DNA of 64,000 bases from Candidatus Palauibacter polyketidifaciens (GTDB taxonomy: Bacteria; Gemmatimonadota; Gemmatimonadetes; Palauibacterales; Palauibacteraceae): contig NZ_CANPVO010000015.1 of NCBI RefSeq assembly GCF_947581785.1, forward strand, positions 62,001 to 126,000, read 5' to 3'. The position numbers were made by a program, and so were the translations under genes. The notes under the pieces are model-generated. The model did not search any database. It worked only from the letters and a program-made list of their open reading frames with translations, and had not been told where the DNA came from. This document shows, piece after piece, positions 9,916-18,153 of the stretch (position 1 is its first letter; every line of letters starts with the position of its first letter).

Positions 9916-11082
9916 ATGAAAAAGATGAGATTGGCCGCGCGCGTGCAGGTTGCGGCGCTGGCCGCACTGTCCGTCTTCGCCGGTTGCGGCGCGGCCGGAG
10001 CGGGGAACGATCCGGCCATGGCCGGCCGCCTCGCCGCCGCCACGGCGAACATCCGGCCGGAAGAGAAGATTCGCGGCGTCTCCTTCTCCGCCCCGCGGCG
10101 CGAGATGGCGCCCGATGCGCTCGTTCGCGCGTCGATGACGGGGGCGAACTGGGTCGCCGTCATCCCCTACGCCTTCGTGGATCCCGCCCACCCGCGCGTC
10201 GCGTTCGACCGCGAACGCCAGTTCTGGGGCGAGAGGACGGAGGGCGTCGCGAAGACGATCGAATACGCCAGGGAGAGCCGGCTCTCCGTACTCCTCAAGC
10301 CGCATCTCTGGGTGCGCGGGCAGGGCTGGCCGGGCGAGTTCGTGCCCGACACGGAGGAGGACTGGGAGGTGTTCCTCTCGGGGTACCGCGAGTACATCCT
10401 CCGGTTTGCACACGTCGCCGACTCGATGGACGTGGAGATGTTCAGCGTCGGCACGGAGGTCGATCTCGTCGCGCTCGCGCGGCCCGACTACTGGCGGTCG
10501 CTCATCGAGGAGGTGCGGGCGATCTACGGGGGCCGCCTCACGTACGCGGCGAACTGGGACAAGTACGCGCGGATCGACTTCTGGGACGCGCTCGACCTCG
10601 TCGGCGTGGACGCCTATTTCCCCCTGACCGACGACGCCACGCCGGACGTGGAGACGCTGGTCGAGGCGTGGGAGCCGTGGAGCGAGGAGCTGCGCGAGGT
10701 CGCCCTCGCCACGGGGAAGCCCGTCCTCTTCGCCGAGTTCGGGTATCGCAGCGTAGACGGCGCGGCGGGCCGCCAGTGGGAGTTGCCGGACGGACGCCGG
10801 GCGCGGGGAGTGCCGGCGAACTACGAGGCGCAGTCCGGGGCCTACGAGGCGCTCTTCCGGGTGTGGTGGGATCGTCCCTGGTTCGCGGGTGGTTTCGCGT
10901 GGAAGTGGTACGCGGGATCTCCAGCCGGGGAGTGGATCGCCACCGACTACTCGCCCCAGGGCAAGCCGGCGGAGACGGTCATGGCCACGTGGTACGGGGG
11001 CGACGCGAGCCCCGGCACGCCGCCGGTTCTCACGCCTGCGGATCTCACGGCGGATCGACCGCCCGGTCCGGCGCCGGATTGA
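9916..11082 (+). CDS. GH113-like TIM-barrel glycoside hydrolase, lipoprotein
   Basis: A 388-residue exported enzyme. The signal peptide ends in FAGC (Cys24), a lipobox-like site, so it is probably a lipoprotein. The barrel shows the GH113/TIM-barrel-like order: GANWVAVIPYAF, LLKPHLWVRGQGWPG, EMFSVGTEVDL (likely acid/base Glu), LTYAANWDKYARIDFWDALD, VGVDAYFPL, and VLFAEFGYRS (likely nucleophile Glu), then FAGGFAWKWY. Characterised GH113 enzymes cut beta-1,4-mannan, but the family as seen in environmental genomes is wider. It is not in an obvious sugar-use operon. Its last 38 bases run into the 3' end of rnhB on the other strand. Confidence 0.84.
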   Translation: MKKMRLAARVQVAALAALSVFAGCGAAGAGNDPAMAGRLAAATANIRPEEKIRGVSFSAPRREMAPDALVRASMTGANWVAVIPYAFVDPAHPRVAFDRERQFWGERTEGVAKTIEYARESRLSVLLKPHLWVRGQGWPGEFVPDTEEDWEVFLSGYREYILRFAHVADSMDVEMFSVGTEVDLVALARPDYWRSLIEEVRAIYGGRLTYAANWDKYARIDFWDALDLVGVDAYFPLTDDATPDVETLVEAWEPWSEELREVALATGKPVLFAEFGYRSVDGAAGRQWELPDGRRARGVPANYEAQSGAYEALFRVWWDRPWFAGGFAWKWYAGSPAGEWIATDYSPQGKPAETVMATWYGGDASPGTPPVLTPADLTADRPPGPAPD

Positions 11083-11767
11083 ACTCGAGTTCCGTCTGCA
11101 GGACACCCTGGAAGGTGATCCGGTGGTGCGGCGTCGGGCCGTGCCGGCGGATCGCTTCCATGTGCTCGCGGGTCCGGTATCCCTTGTTGGACGCCCAGCC
11201 GTAGAGCGGGTACCGCGCGTCGAGGCGCCGCATCAGGCGGTCGCGCGTGACCTTCGCGAGGATCGAGGCGCAGGCGATGGAATGCGAGGCCCGGTCTCCC
11301 CCCACGATCGAGCGGTGCTCGCCGAGTTCCGGGACCGGATTGCCGTCCACGAGCACGAGTTCCGCCGGTAGCCCGAGACGATCGAGCGCGCGGCGCATGG
11401 CCACGATGGTCGCGGCGCGGACGTTGAAGCGTTCGATCTCACGGGTGGATGCGGCGGCCACCCGCCAGGCGAGACTTTCCGCGCGGATGCGTCGGGCGAG
11501 TTGCTCACGGCGGGGCGGGGAGACCTGCTTGCTGTCCGTGCATCCCTCGAACTGCTGTCCCGGGTGAAGCGCCACGGCGCCAACCATCACGGGACCCGCC
11601 ACCGGACCCATCCCGGCCTCGTCGATCCCGACGACCACGCGGAGGCCGGAAGCCCAGCCCTCTTCCTCGTGGTCGAGCGGCGCCGTGGCCGGCGCGTCTG
11701 GAGCGGGCGTCGCGTCCGGAGTGTGCGTCGCCGGTGTCAGCCGTCCTGCTTCTTGTCGAGCCACCAC
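11045..11767 (-). CDS. rnhB: Ribonuclease HII
   Basis: RNase HII removes ribonucleotides and RNA primers from DNA. The core starts at [17 protein letters not shown] (catalytic Asp and Glu in DEAG) and includes [18 protein letters not shown] (Asp) and [13 protein letters not shown] (the KVTRDR metal/substrate loop); [13 protein letters not shown] and HRITF follow. At about 230-240 residues it is longer than typical because of a Pro/Ala/Thr-rich N-terminal extension. The start is uncertain: GTG 11767 or 11764 overlap the end of rplS, while CTG 11740 forms a CTGA overlap with the rplS stop, as at two other junctions in this window. It is last in the ffh-rpsP-rimM-trmD-rplS group. Confidence 0.93.
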   Translation of the reverse strand: MVARQEAGRLTPATHTPDATPAPDAPATAPLDHEEEGWASGLRVVVGIDEAGMGPVAGPVMVGAVALHPGQQFEGCTDSKQVSPPRREQLARRIRAESLAWRVAAASTREIERFNVRAATIVAMRRALDRLGLPAELVLVDGNPVPELGEHRSIVGGDRASHSIACASILAKVTRDRLMRRLDARYPLYGWASNKGYRTREHMEAIRRHGPTPHHRITFQGVLQTELEFNPAPDRAVDPP

Positions 11768-12108
11768 TTTCGCTCTCGCACCCGGGCCCGCTTGCCGCGG
11801 CGGTTGCGCAGGTAGTAGAGCTTGGCCCGCCGGACATCGCCCCGCCGAACGACTTCGAGGCCCACGATCCACGGGGAGTGGAGGGGGAAGATCCGCTCGA
11901 CGCCGACGCCGCCGGAGATCCGCCGCAGCGTGAAGGTCGCGTTGACCCCAGCCCCGCGGCGGCCGATGCAGACGCCCTCGAACGGCTGCACGCGCTCCTT
12001 CTGGCCTTCCTTCACGCGTACGCGGACGCGCACCGTGTCCCCCGGCGCGAAGGCCGGAAGGTCCGTGCGCTTATATCCCTCCTCGATACCGGCGATTCTG
12101 GGATCCAT
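11737..12108 (-). CDS. rplS: 50S ribosomal protein L19
   Basis: 123 residues, the normal L19 length. It carries the family's conserved blocks: [31 protein letters not shown] (read in two parts, 22-52), [21 protein letters not shown] (59-79) and the basic tail [21 protein letters not shown]19 sits at the 30S-50S interface. It follows trmD after a gap of 195 bases holding an 8-bp repeat array and a strong promoter-like site, so it can be transcribed apart from the genes upstream. Its stop overlaps the rnhB coding region. Confidence 0.98.
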   Translation of the reverse strand: MDPRIAGIEEGYKRTDLPAFAPGDTVRVRVRVKEGQKERVQPFEGVCIGRRGAGVNATFTLRRISGGVGVERIFPLHSPWIVGLEVVRRGDVRRAKLYYLRNRRGKRARVRERKWWLDKKQDG

Positions 12109-12217
12109 CGTTCGTCTATCCTCGTTTCCTGCGTCTCCAAGTGCGTTTCCGGCTGCGTATCCTCTGCGTCACGGGAGGGGTGCGGCAATGTGACGATGGG
12201 TACGGTCGCAGCCCTTT

Positions 12218-12247
12218 AGTATACCATTCCTGGCGAACCCGCGCCAA
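12218..12247 (-). promoter_or_regulatory. Putative promoter for rplS-rnhB
   Basis: On the minus strand TTGGCG (12247-12242) and TATACT (12223-12218) are 18 bases apart. TATACT is close to a perfect -10 hexamer in an otherwise GC-rich setting. It lies 110 bases before the rplS start. Confidence 0.5.
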
Positions 12248-12252
12248 AAAAC

Positions 12253-12312
12253 CGGTCAGTCGGTCAGCCGGTCAGCCGGTCAGTCGGTCGGTCGGTCAGC
12301 CGGTCAGTCGGT
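12253..12312. repeat. 8-bp tandem repeat array at the trmD 3' end
   Basis: About six copies of CGGTCAGY, with three shorter CGGT units mixed in, run across the trmD stop codon (12304-12306). On the minus strand the array is followed by six Ts (12250-12245), and CCGG cores can pair, so it may act as a weak terminator for trmD. Confidence 0.8.
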
Positions 12313-12984
12313 CGCGTCGAGGTCGAGGAGGTCGGGGCGGCGGCGTCGCGTCGCCGCATCGGCCTGCGCGGCGCGCCAGCGTTCGATGCGGGGGTGATCC
12401 CCCGACCGGAGCACGTCCGGCACGTGTCGGCCGCCGTGCTCGGCGGGCCGCGTGTAGGAGGGGGCGGAGAGGCGCCCCTCGTAAAACGAGTCGGAGGAGG
12501 CCGAATCGTGATCGCCGAGCGCCCCGGGGAGGAGGCGCACCACGGCGTCGATGACGACGAGCGCGGCCGGCTCGCCCCCGCTGAGGACGTAGTCGCCGAT
12601 GGAGATCTCCTCGTCGACCCGGGCGTCGATGACCCGCTCGTCGATCCCCTTGTAGCGCCCGCACAACAGCGTGAGGTCGGGCTCGAGCGCGAAGCGCACC
12701 GCCGTCTCGTGATCGAAAGGCCGTCCGCGCGGGGAGAGCGAGATCACGCGCCCGGGGCGGTCCAGCGCGGTGAGCGCGGCATCGAAGGGCTCGGGCTTCA
12801 TCACCATCCCGCCCCCACCGCCGAACGGCTCGTCATCCGTCGTCCGGTGCCGGTCGTCCGTGTACGCGCGCACGTCGATGAGCCGGTACTCGACGAGCCC
12901 CGCCTCGCGGGCGCGCCCCGGGATCGAGAGGCCCAGCGGGCCTTCGAGATAGTCGGGGAAGATGGTGAGGACGTTGATTCGCAT
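12304..12984 (-). CDS. trmD: tRNA (guanine-N1-)-methyltransferase
   Basis: TrmD methylates G37 next to the anticodon and prevents +1 frameshifting. The 226-residue protein has the SPOUT trefoil-knot signatures: FGGGGGMVMKPEPF (54-67), LLCGRYKGIDERV, and SIGDYVLSGGEPAALVVIDAVVR. MRINVLTIFPDYLEGPLGLS is the typical N-terminus. It lies 13 bases after rimM in the usual rpsP-rimM-trmD-rplS order. Its last codons read through the CGGTCAGY array, giving an Asp/Leu-rich tail LLDLDATD that is likely variable between strains. Confidence 0.97.
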   Translation of the reverse strand: MRINVLTIFPDYLEGPLGLSIPGRAREAGLVEYRLIDVRAYTDDRHRTTDDEPFGGGGGMVMKPEPFDAALTALDRPGRVISLSPRGRPFDHETAVRFALEPDLTLLCGRYKGIDERVIDARVDEEISIGDYVLSGGEPAALVVIDAVVRLLPGALGDHDSASSDSFYEGRLSAPSYTRPAEHGGRHVPDVLRSGDHPRIERWRAAQADAATRRRRPDLLDLDATD

Positions 12985-12997
12985 CGGATCGTTCGCG

Positions 12998-13573
12998 TCA
13001 GATATCGAGCAGGCCGGCGGGGAGCTTCATATGGACCTCCCCGGCCTCGAAGTCCAGCTCCACGACAAGCTCCGCCTCGAACGGGATCAGCCGCTCGCGG
13101 CCGCCGACCTCGAGGGCGAGGAGCGGCGCGCCGGGCTGATCGTACACCTCCCGGATCACTCCGATCGTCATGTCCGCCTCGCACACCGACATGCCGATCA
13201 GATCGTGCAGCAGATAGCCCCCGTCGGGCAGATCCGGCAGCTCTTCGCGGGGGACACCCAGGCGCGCGCCGCGGAGCTTCTCGGCCGCCGTGCGGTCCGC
13301 CACCTCGCAGACCTCGACGAGCCACCGTCTGCCGTGGGGCCGCGCAGTCTCCAGCGTGAGCGCCCGGGGCCGAGGCGACCCGCCCGCCGGGGTGCCGGCG
13401 TCCGCTCGCGCACCGGCGTCCGCCCGTACGTCGGTGGTGGCGTCGATGAGATCGAGCCGGCGACCCGCCCGGAAGAGCGTCTCGGCGTGGTCGGTCTCGG
13501 CTTCCAGGAGCAGCCCGCCGCGGATCCCGTGGGGCCTGGCGATGCGGGCCACGATCACGGGCGCGTCGGACAT
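12998..13573 (-). CDS. rimM: 16S rRNA processing protein RimM
   Basis: RimM assists 30S head maturation by binding S19 and 16S rRNA. The 191-residue protein has the N-terminal barrel (VIVARIARPHGIRGGLLLEAET) and the PRC-barrel half (LHDLIGMSVCEADMTIGVIREV, then ERLIPFEAELVVELDFEAGEV). Compared with usual RimM it carries an Ala/Asp/Gly-rich insert near residues 50-68. It is between rpsP and trmD, and gaps of 13 bases on both sides show a shared transcript. Confidence 0.96.
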   Translation of the reverse strand: MSDAPVIVARIARPHGIRGGLLLEAETDHAETLFRAGRRLDLIDATTDVRADAGARADAGTPAGGSPRPRALTLETARPHGRRWLVEVCEVADRTAAEKLRGARLGVPREELPDLPDGGYLLHDLIGMSVCEADMTIGVIREVYDQPGAPLLALEVGGRERLIPFEAELVVELDFEAGEVHMKLPAGLLDI

Positions 13574-13586
13574 GGTCGCGGTGGCG

Positions 13587-14213
13587 CTAGTCGTCGGCTT
13601 CGGCGTCGCCAGCGTCGTCGCCAGCGTCGTCGCCAGCGTCGTCGCCAGCGTCGCTCGCCTCGTCGCCCGCGTCGGCCTCGGCGGCTTCCGCTGCGTCCTC
13701 GGCCCCGTCGCCGGCGTCGGCCGCTTCAGCCACCGCGTCTTCGGCCGGAGCGGCGGCTTCGGTCGGAGCCTCGGCTTCGGTCGCGGCCTCCGCTTCAGCG
13801 GCTGGCTCGGCGGGTTCGGCTTTCTCGGCGGCGGGCGGCTCGGGCTCGGGCTCCGGCGGGGCCTCGGCGCTCGGCTTCGGACGCCGGGACGTGCCGCGCT
13901 GTCCCGGCGGCGGACCGATCTCGATGATCGCCGTCTCGAGCGACCCCGGATCCACGCCGTCGTGGAACTGCTTCCAGACGCCCGTCTTCCGCAGGAGCGA
14001 CCGCACCGTGTCCGTCGGCTGCGCGCCCTCGTTGAGCCAGTGCAGCGTGCGCGCGGCGTTGATCCGCACGAGTGACGGCTGCGTGCGGGGGTTGTAGAGG
14101 CCGAGCCGCTCGATCGACGCGCCCGCCGTCCCCTCCCGCGAATCCGTCACGATGATGCGGAACGAGGCCGCCTTCTTCGCCCCACGCCGCTTGAGTCTGA
14201 TTGTCGTCGCCAT
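13587..14213 (-). CDS. rpsP: 30S ribosomal protein S16 with a long acidic C-terminal extension
   Basis: The first ~85 residues are ordinary S16: TIRLKRRGAKKAASFRIIV, ERLGLYNPRTQPSLVRIN and TDTVRSLLRKTGVWKQFHDG. S16 is needed for 30S assembly. The usual protein is 80-90 residues; this one has 208. The extra ~115 residues start with a Pro/Glu-rich segment and pass into Ala/Glu- then Asp/Gly/Ala-rich tandem GDDA units. The tail is predicted to be disordered and strongly acidic, opposite in charge to the ribosomal core. Extended S16 tails occur in several phyla, but their role is not known. ffh lies 16 bases upstream. Confidence 0.97.
   Translation of the reverse strand: MATTIRLKRRGAKKAASFRIIVTDSREGTAGASIERLGLYNPRTQPSLVRINAARTLHWLNEGAQPTDTVRSLLRKTGVWKQFHDGVDPGSLETAIIEIGPPPGQRGTSRRPKPSAEAPPEPEPEPPAAEKAEPAEPAAEAEAATEAEAPTEAAAPAEDAVAEAADAGDGAEDAAEAAEADAGDEASDAGDDAGDDAGDDAGDAEADD
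13612..13647. repeat. 12-bp tandem repeat coding GDDA units of S16
   Basis: Three exact copies of GCGTCGTCGCCA, with degenerate units on both sides, encode the Asp/Gly/Ala tail of S16. Such in-frame repeats can gain or lose units without frameshift. Confidence 0.85.
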
Positions 14214-14229
14214 TCAGTTCTCCGATTCG

Positions 14230-15600
14230 TTAGCCCAGTCCCCGGCCCAGTCCCTTGCCCAGTCGGGCAAGGTCGCCGGGACCTCCCGGCATCATCCGGG
14301 GCATGAGCTTGCCCATCTGTTTCATCATCTTCCGCATTTCGCGGAACTGCTTGAGGAGCCGGTTCACCTCGTGCACCGGGCGTCCCGACCCCTTCGCGAT
14401 CCGCGCCCGGCGCGACCCGTTCAGGATCTCCGGCCGCCTCCGCTCCTCCGGCGTCATCGAGAGGATGATCGCCTCCAGGTGCTTCACCCGACGAGGGTCG
14501 ACATCCGCCTGGTCCAGCATGCGCGCGTCGACGCCCGGCATCATTTTCAGCAACCCCTTCAGGGGTCCCATCTTCTGAATCTGCTGGATGGAAGTCAGGA
14601 AGTCCGCGAGGTCGAACTCCCCCTTCCCTCCGAGCATCTTTTTCTGCAACCGCTCGGTCTCGCCGAGGTCGATCGTCTGCTGCGCGCGCTCCACGAGGCC
14701 GACGATGTCCCCCATCTGGAGGATCCGGCCCGCCATGCGCTCGGGATCGAAGACCGCGAGGTCCTCGGGCCGCTCGCCCGTTCCGACGAATCGGATCGGC
14801 ACGCCGAGCACACTGTAGATCGAGAGCGCCGCGCCCCCGCGGGCGTCGCCATCCATCTTCGTGAGGACGACCCCCGTCAGCCCCACCGCGCCGTGGAACC
14901 CCTCGGCGATCCGCACCGCCTCCTGCCCGGTCATCCCGTCCGCCACGAGCAGGACCTGCTGCGGCTCGACCGCCGCCTTCACGCGGCGAAGCTCCTCCAG
15001 CAACTCCTCATCCGCCTGCAGCCGGCCGGCCATGTCGAGGAGCAGGTGCGTGACTCCGCTCCGCCTCGCCTCGTCCAGCGCGCCTCGGGCGAGTTCCGCC
15101 ATGTCCTCGCCGCTCGGCCGCGCCAGAAGCGGCACGCCGATCCGCGCCGCCAGCGCCTCCAACTGCTCCGGAGCCGCCGGGCGGTAGGGATCGCACGCCA
15201 CGAGCCCCGGCCGCCGTCCCTCGTGCGCCAGGCGCCGCCCCAACTTCGCCGCCGTCGTCGTCTTCCCCGACCCCTGAAGGCCGACGAGCATGACCACCGT
15301 GGGCGGAACCGACGCCTCCGACTCCTCCGGCGCCGCCTCGCCCAGCAGGGCGACGAGTTCGTCGTGGACGACCTTCACGATCTGGTCGCCCGGCCGAACC
15401 GACTTCAGCACATCCTCGCCGAGCGCACGCTCCTTCACCTTCGCGAGGAAGTCGCGCACGACCCGGAAGTTGACGTCCGCCTCGAGCAGGGCGCGCCGTA
15501 CCTCGCGCAGCCCCTCGTCCAGCATCTTTTCCGTGATGACGCCGCGCTGACGCAGCTTCTTCAGCGCACCGTCCAGCCGGTCACCCAGGCGTTCGAACAT
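14230..15600 (-). CDS. ffh: Signal recognition particle GTPase Ffh
   Basis: SRP54 homologue that binds signal peptides on ribosomes and delivers them to FtsY. 456 residues: N-domain helices, then the G-domain with G1 VGLQGSGKTTTAAKLG (near 105-120), ACDPYRPAA, G4 TKMDGDARGG and the GTGERPEDL segment. The Met-rich M-domain (MGPLKGLLKMMPG, FREMRKMMKQMGKLMPRMMPGG) binds 4.5S RNA and signal peptides. One oddity: the G3 motif reads LLLDMAGR, where DTAGR is nearly invariant. Upstream a terminator ends purA, so ffh probably heads the ribosomal-protein operon. Confidence 0.97.
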   Translation of the reverse strand: MFERLGDRLDGALKKLRQRGVITEKMLDEGLREVRRALLEADVNFRVVRDFLAKVKERALGEDVLKSVRPGDQIVKVVHDELVALLGEAAPEESEASVPPTVVMLVGLQGSGKTTTAAKLGRRLAHEGRRPGLVACDPYRPAAPEQLEALAARIGVPLLARPSGEDMAELARGALDEARRSGVTHLLLDMAGRLQADEELLEELRRVKAAVEPQQVLLVADGMTGQEAVRIAEGFHGAVGLTGVVLTKMDGDARGGAALSIYSVLGVPIRFVGTGERPEDLAVFDPERMAGRILQMGDIVGLVERAQQTIDLGETERLQKKMLGGKGEFDLADFLTSIQQIQKMGPLKGLLKMMPGVDARMLDQADVDPRRVKHLEAIILSMTPEERRRPEILNGSRRARIAKGSGRPVHEVNRLLKQFREMRKMMKQMGKLMPRMMPGGPGDLARLGKGLGRGLG

Positions 15601-15617
15601 CTACCGTTCCAAGCATC

Positions 15618-15649
15618 AAAAAAACGCGATTGGAAGGTTTCCATTCGCG
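15618..15649 (-). terminator. Intrinsic terminator downstream of purA
   Basis: On the minus strand an 11-bp stem with one T-T mismatch (arms 15649-15639 and 15635-15625, loop of 3) is followed by seven Ts (15624-15618). It lies about 100 bases past the purA stop and just before ffh. Confidence 0.75.
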
Positions 15650-15745
15650 TCTCGAGAAGGCGCCGAACCGCCCGCACCCGATCCGTATTGAGCCGCGCAG
15701 TCTAGGGGTTTTCTCGATCTCAGGCAACGAATTCAGGCAACGAAC

Positions 15746-17065
15746 TCAAGCGGCGGCACCGGTGGAGAGGGCGATCGTCTCGCGCCGGGCCGCGCCGACG
15801 CCGACGAAGCGGATGGGCGCGGCGCACACTTCCTCGATCCGGGCGAGGTAGCGGCGCGCGGCGGCGGGCAGGTCGCCGACGGCGCGGCACCCGCTCGTGT
15901 CCGCGTTCCAGCCCGCCCAGCGCTCGTAGACCGGACGCACGCGGGCGAGGTCCGCGACGGAGTCCGGGAACGAAGCGGTCGGCGCCCCATCGAGTTCGTA
16001 GCCGGTCGAGAGCCTGATCGTCTCGAAGGTGTCGAGCACGTCCAGCTTCGTGACCGCGAGGCCGGTGAGACCGTTCACGCCGGCCGCATAGCGCGCCACG
16101 TTCGCATCGAACCAGCCGGGGCGGCGGGGGCGGCCGGTCGTCGCGCCGAACTCGCCGCCGAGCTGCCGCAGACGTTCGGCCTCCGCCTCCGGGAGTTCCG
16201 TCGGCAGCGGACCTTCGCCCACGCGCGTGATGTAGGCCTTCACGACGCCGATCACTTCGTCGATGAGCGTCGGCCCGATCCCGACCCCCGAAGCGGCGCC
16301 TCCCGCCGTCGTCGTCGAGGAGGTCACGAACGGGTACGTCCCGTGGTCGATGTCGAGAAGTGCCCCCTGCGCCCCTTCGAGGAGGACCCGTCCCCCCGAG
16401 GCCAGCCCGCCGCGGATCTCATCCCCCGCGTCCGTCGACAATCCGACCATCGTGGGGCGGACCGTCTCGAGTTCGGCCATCACCTCGTCCGCGTCCACGC
16501 GCCGCTCGTCGCCGAGTCCCGCCAGCGTGACGTTCGCGCGCACCGCCGCCGCGGCCACGATCTCGCGCGTGCGGTCCAGGTTGCGCAGATCGCCGACGCG
16601 GAGCCCCGTTCGGGAGATCTTGTCGCGGTACGCCGGACCGATTCCCCGCCCCGTCGTCCCGATCTTCTTCGCGCCCCGGCTGTCCTCCTGCGCGGCATCG
16701 AGCAGCCGGTGATAGGGGAGGACGAGATGCGCGCGCCGGCTCAGCCCCAGGCGCCCGTCGAGGTCGATACCGCGCGACCGGAGCGTGTCCATCTCCCGCG
16801 CCAGCACCCACGGATCCACGACCACGCCGTTTCCGAGCAGGCAGCGCGTCTCTCGATTCAGGATTCCGGAGGGGATGAGGTGGAGGATGAACTCCTCCTC
16901 GTTCGCGCCCTCGCCCACGCGCACCGTGTGCCCCGCGTTCGCGCCCCCCTGGTAGCGCGCCACGATCGTGGCCTGCTCCGCGAGCACGTCCACGATCTTC
17001 CCCTTCCCTTCGTCTCCCCACTGCGCGCCGACCACGACGACGCAGCGCACGCTGTCACTGAACAT
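15746..17065 (-). CDS. purA: Adenylosuccinate synthetase
   Basis: PurA joins IMP and aspartate with GTP, the first committed step to AMP. 439 residues, normal length. Signatures: VVVVGAQWGDEGKGKIVDVL at the N-terminus (catalytic Asp and P-loop), NAGHTV (catalytic His), GTTGRGIGPAY, and LLEGAQGALLDIDHGTYPFVT split over about 229-250. The base-recognition region LAVTKLDVLDTF is also present. It is a single gene, followed by a terminator. Confidence 0.97.
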   Translation of the reverse strand: MFSDSVRCVVVVGAQWGDEGKGKIVDVLAEQATIVARYQGGANAGHTVRVGEGANEEEFILHLIPSGILNRETRCLLGNGVVVDPWVLAREMDTLRSRGIDLDGRLGLSRRAHLVLPYHRLLDAAQEDSRGAKKIGTTGRGIGPAYRDKISRTGLRVGDLRNLDRTREIVAAAAVRANVTLAGLGDERRVDADEVMAELETVRPTMVGLSTDAGDEIRGGLASGGRVLLEGAQGALLDIDHGTYPFVTSSTTTAGGAASGVGIGPTLIDEVIGVVKAYITRVGEGPLPTELPEAEAERLRQLGGEFGATTGRPRRPGWFDANVARYAAGVNGLTGLAVTKLDVLDTFETIRLSTGYELDGAPTASFPDSVADLARVRPVYERWAGWNADTSGCRAVGDLPAAARRYLARIEEVCAAPIRFVGVGAARRETIALSTGAAA

Positions 17066-17188
17066 GGTGTGTCTTTGGCTTTCGATTCGGGTGCTGTGCT
17101 GCGACGGATTTCAAAGATAGCTCAATGATGCGTTCCCGCTTGAACGCGCCGCAGGGCGAGGCGACCCGGGCCCGGCTTCGGGCCGCGG

Positions 17189-18082
17189 TCAGGCGGAGAC
17201 GCCGAGGGCGGCGGCCTCGAGCGCGGCGTCGACCACGGCGAGTCTGGCGTCGTCGGCGGGCTGGAGAGGGCTGCGCGGCGGGCCTCCGTAGAGGCCGAGC
17301 CGGTCCAGGGCGGCCTTCACCGACACGATGCCTCCCTCGGCGACGAGGCGCTTGTGGAGGGGAGCCACGCGCTCCTGCATCGCCCCGGCGCGGCGATGGT
17401 CGCCCTCGCGCCAGGCGTCAAAGATCTGGCAGCACGAGCGTGTCGCGACCACGGCCACGCCGAGGATGCCGCCCACGGCCCCCGCCTCGAGCGCGGCGTA
17501 GAGGAGCGCCCCGGAGCCCACGAGCACCTGCGCGTTGCGGCCGCACGCCTCGATGAGTTGGCCGAGGTTCCGGAGATCGCCCGAGGAATCCTTGATCCCG
17601 ATGATGTTGGGGTGCTCGACGAGCCGGCCCACGAGATCGGGCGTGAGGTGCACAGGCACGAACTGCGGGATGTGGTAGAGGACGACGGGCACGGGCGACG
17701 CGTCGGCCACTGCAAGAAAGTGATCGCGCACGACGTCCGGCTTCATTGCCTTCAGGTAGTAGGAGCCGGAGCGCACGAGGACGGCACTCGCGCCCAGTTC
17801 GGCCACCTCGCGGGTCACGGAGATCACCTCGCGCGTGGACTCGGCCCCCGTCCCGACGGTGAGGGTACGGTCTCCGATACGCGCGGCGATCGTCTCCACC
17901 AGCGCGCACAGTTCACGGCGGTCGAGGAGCGGCGCCTCCCCCGTGGAACCGGCCACGACGATCCCGGCGATGGGGTGCGAGAGCCACTCGCGCAGGTTGT
18001 GGTCGAACGCGTCGAGCGCGAGCTCGCCGTCCTCGCCGAAGGGCGTGGCCACGGGCGGATGTACACCTGAAAGATCTCTCAT
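17189..18082 (-). CDS. Dihydrodipicolinate synthase/N-acetylneuraminate lyase family aldolase
   Basis: A 297-residue class I aldolase of the DapA superfamily. Visible signatures: GIVVAGSTGEAPLL (the GSTGE pyruvate-binding loop), LYHIPQ with the catalytic Tyr, and IIGIKDSSGD with the Schiff-base Lys. True DapA usually has YNVP and an Arg in the active site; YHIP and loss of the typical TTP-like context suggest a keto-acid aldolase such as 4-hydroxy-2-oxoglutarate aldolase. No lysine-pathway gene is next to it. Family certain, substrate open. Confidence 0.88.
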   Translation of the reverse strand: MRDLSGVHPPVATPFGEDGELALDAFDHNLREWLSHPIAGIVVAGSTGEAPLLDRRELCALVETIAARIGDRTLTVGTGAESTREVISVTREVAELGASAVLVRSGSYYLKAMKPDVVRDHFLAVADASPVPVVLYHIPQFVPVHLTPDLVGRLVEHPNIIGIKDSSGDLRNLGQLIEACGRNAQVLVGSGALLYAALEAGAVGGILGVAVVATRSCCQIFDAWREGDHRRAGAMQERVAPLHKRLVAEGGIVSVKAALDRLGLYGGPPRSPLQPADDARLAVVDAALEAAALGVSA

Positions 18083-18119
18083 GGGACTTCCGAAGTTAGG
18101 GTCGGTGGCAGGTCATGGA

Positions 18120-18135
18120 CGTTGCCGCGGGAACG
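18120..18135. repeat. Copy of the CGTTCCCGCGGGAACG palindrome (one mismatch)
   Basis: Reads CGTTGCCGCGGGAACG. It lies between the aldolase start and the end of the next small gene. Exact copies are at 18464-18479 and 49384-49399. Confidence 0.6.
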
Positions 18136-18153
18136 TCTTCAGGGGTTCGCGCC

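Noticed and set aside
12253-12312. CGGTCAGY array as a CRISPR or attachment site
   Set aside because: Units are too short and contiguous; no integrase or cas gene is near.
17130-17147. GCGTTC-N6-GAACGC inverted repeat as another copy of the intergenic palindrome
   Set aside because: Arms and spacer differ from CGTTCCCGCGGGAACG, so it was not counted with that family.
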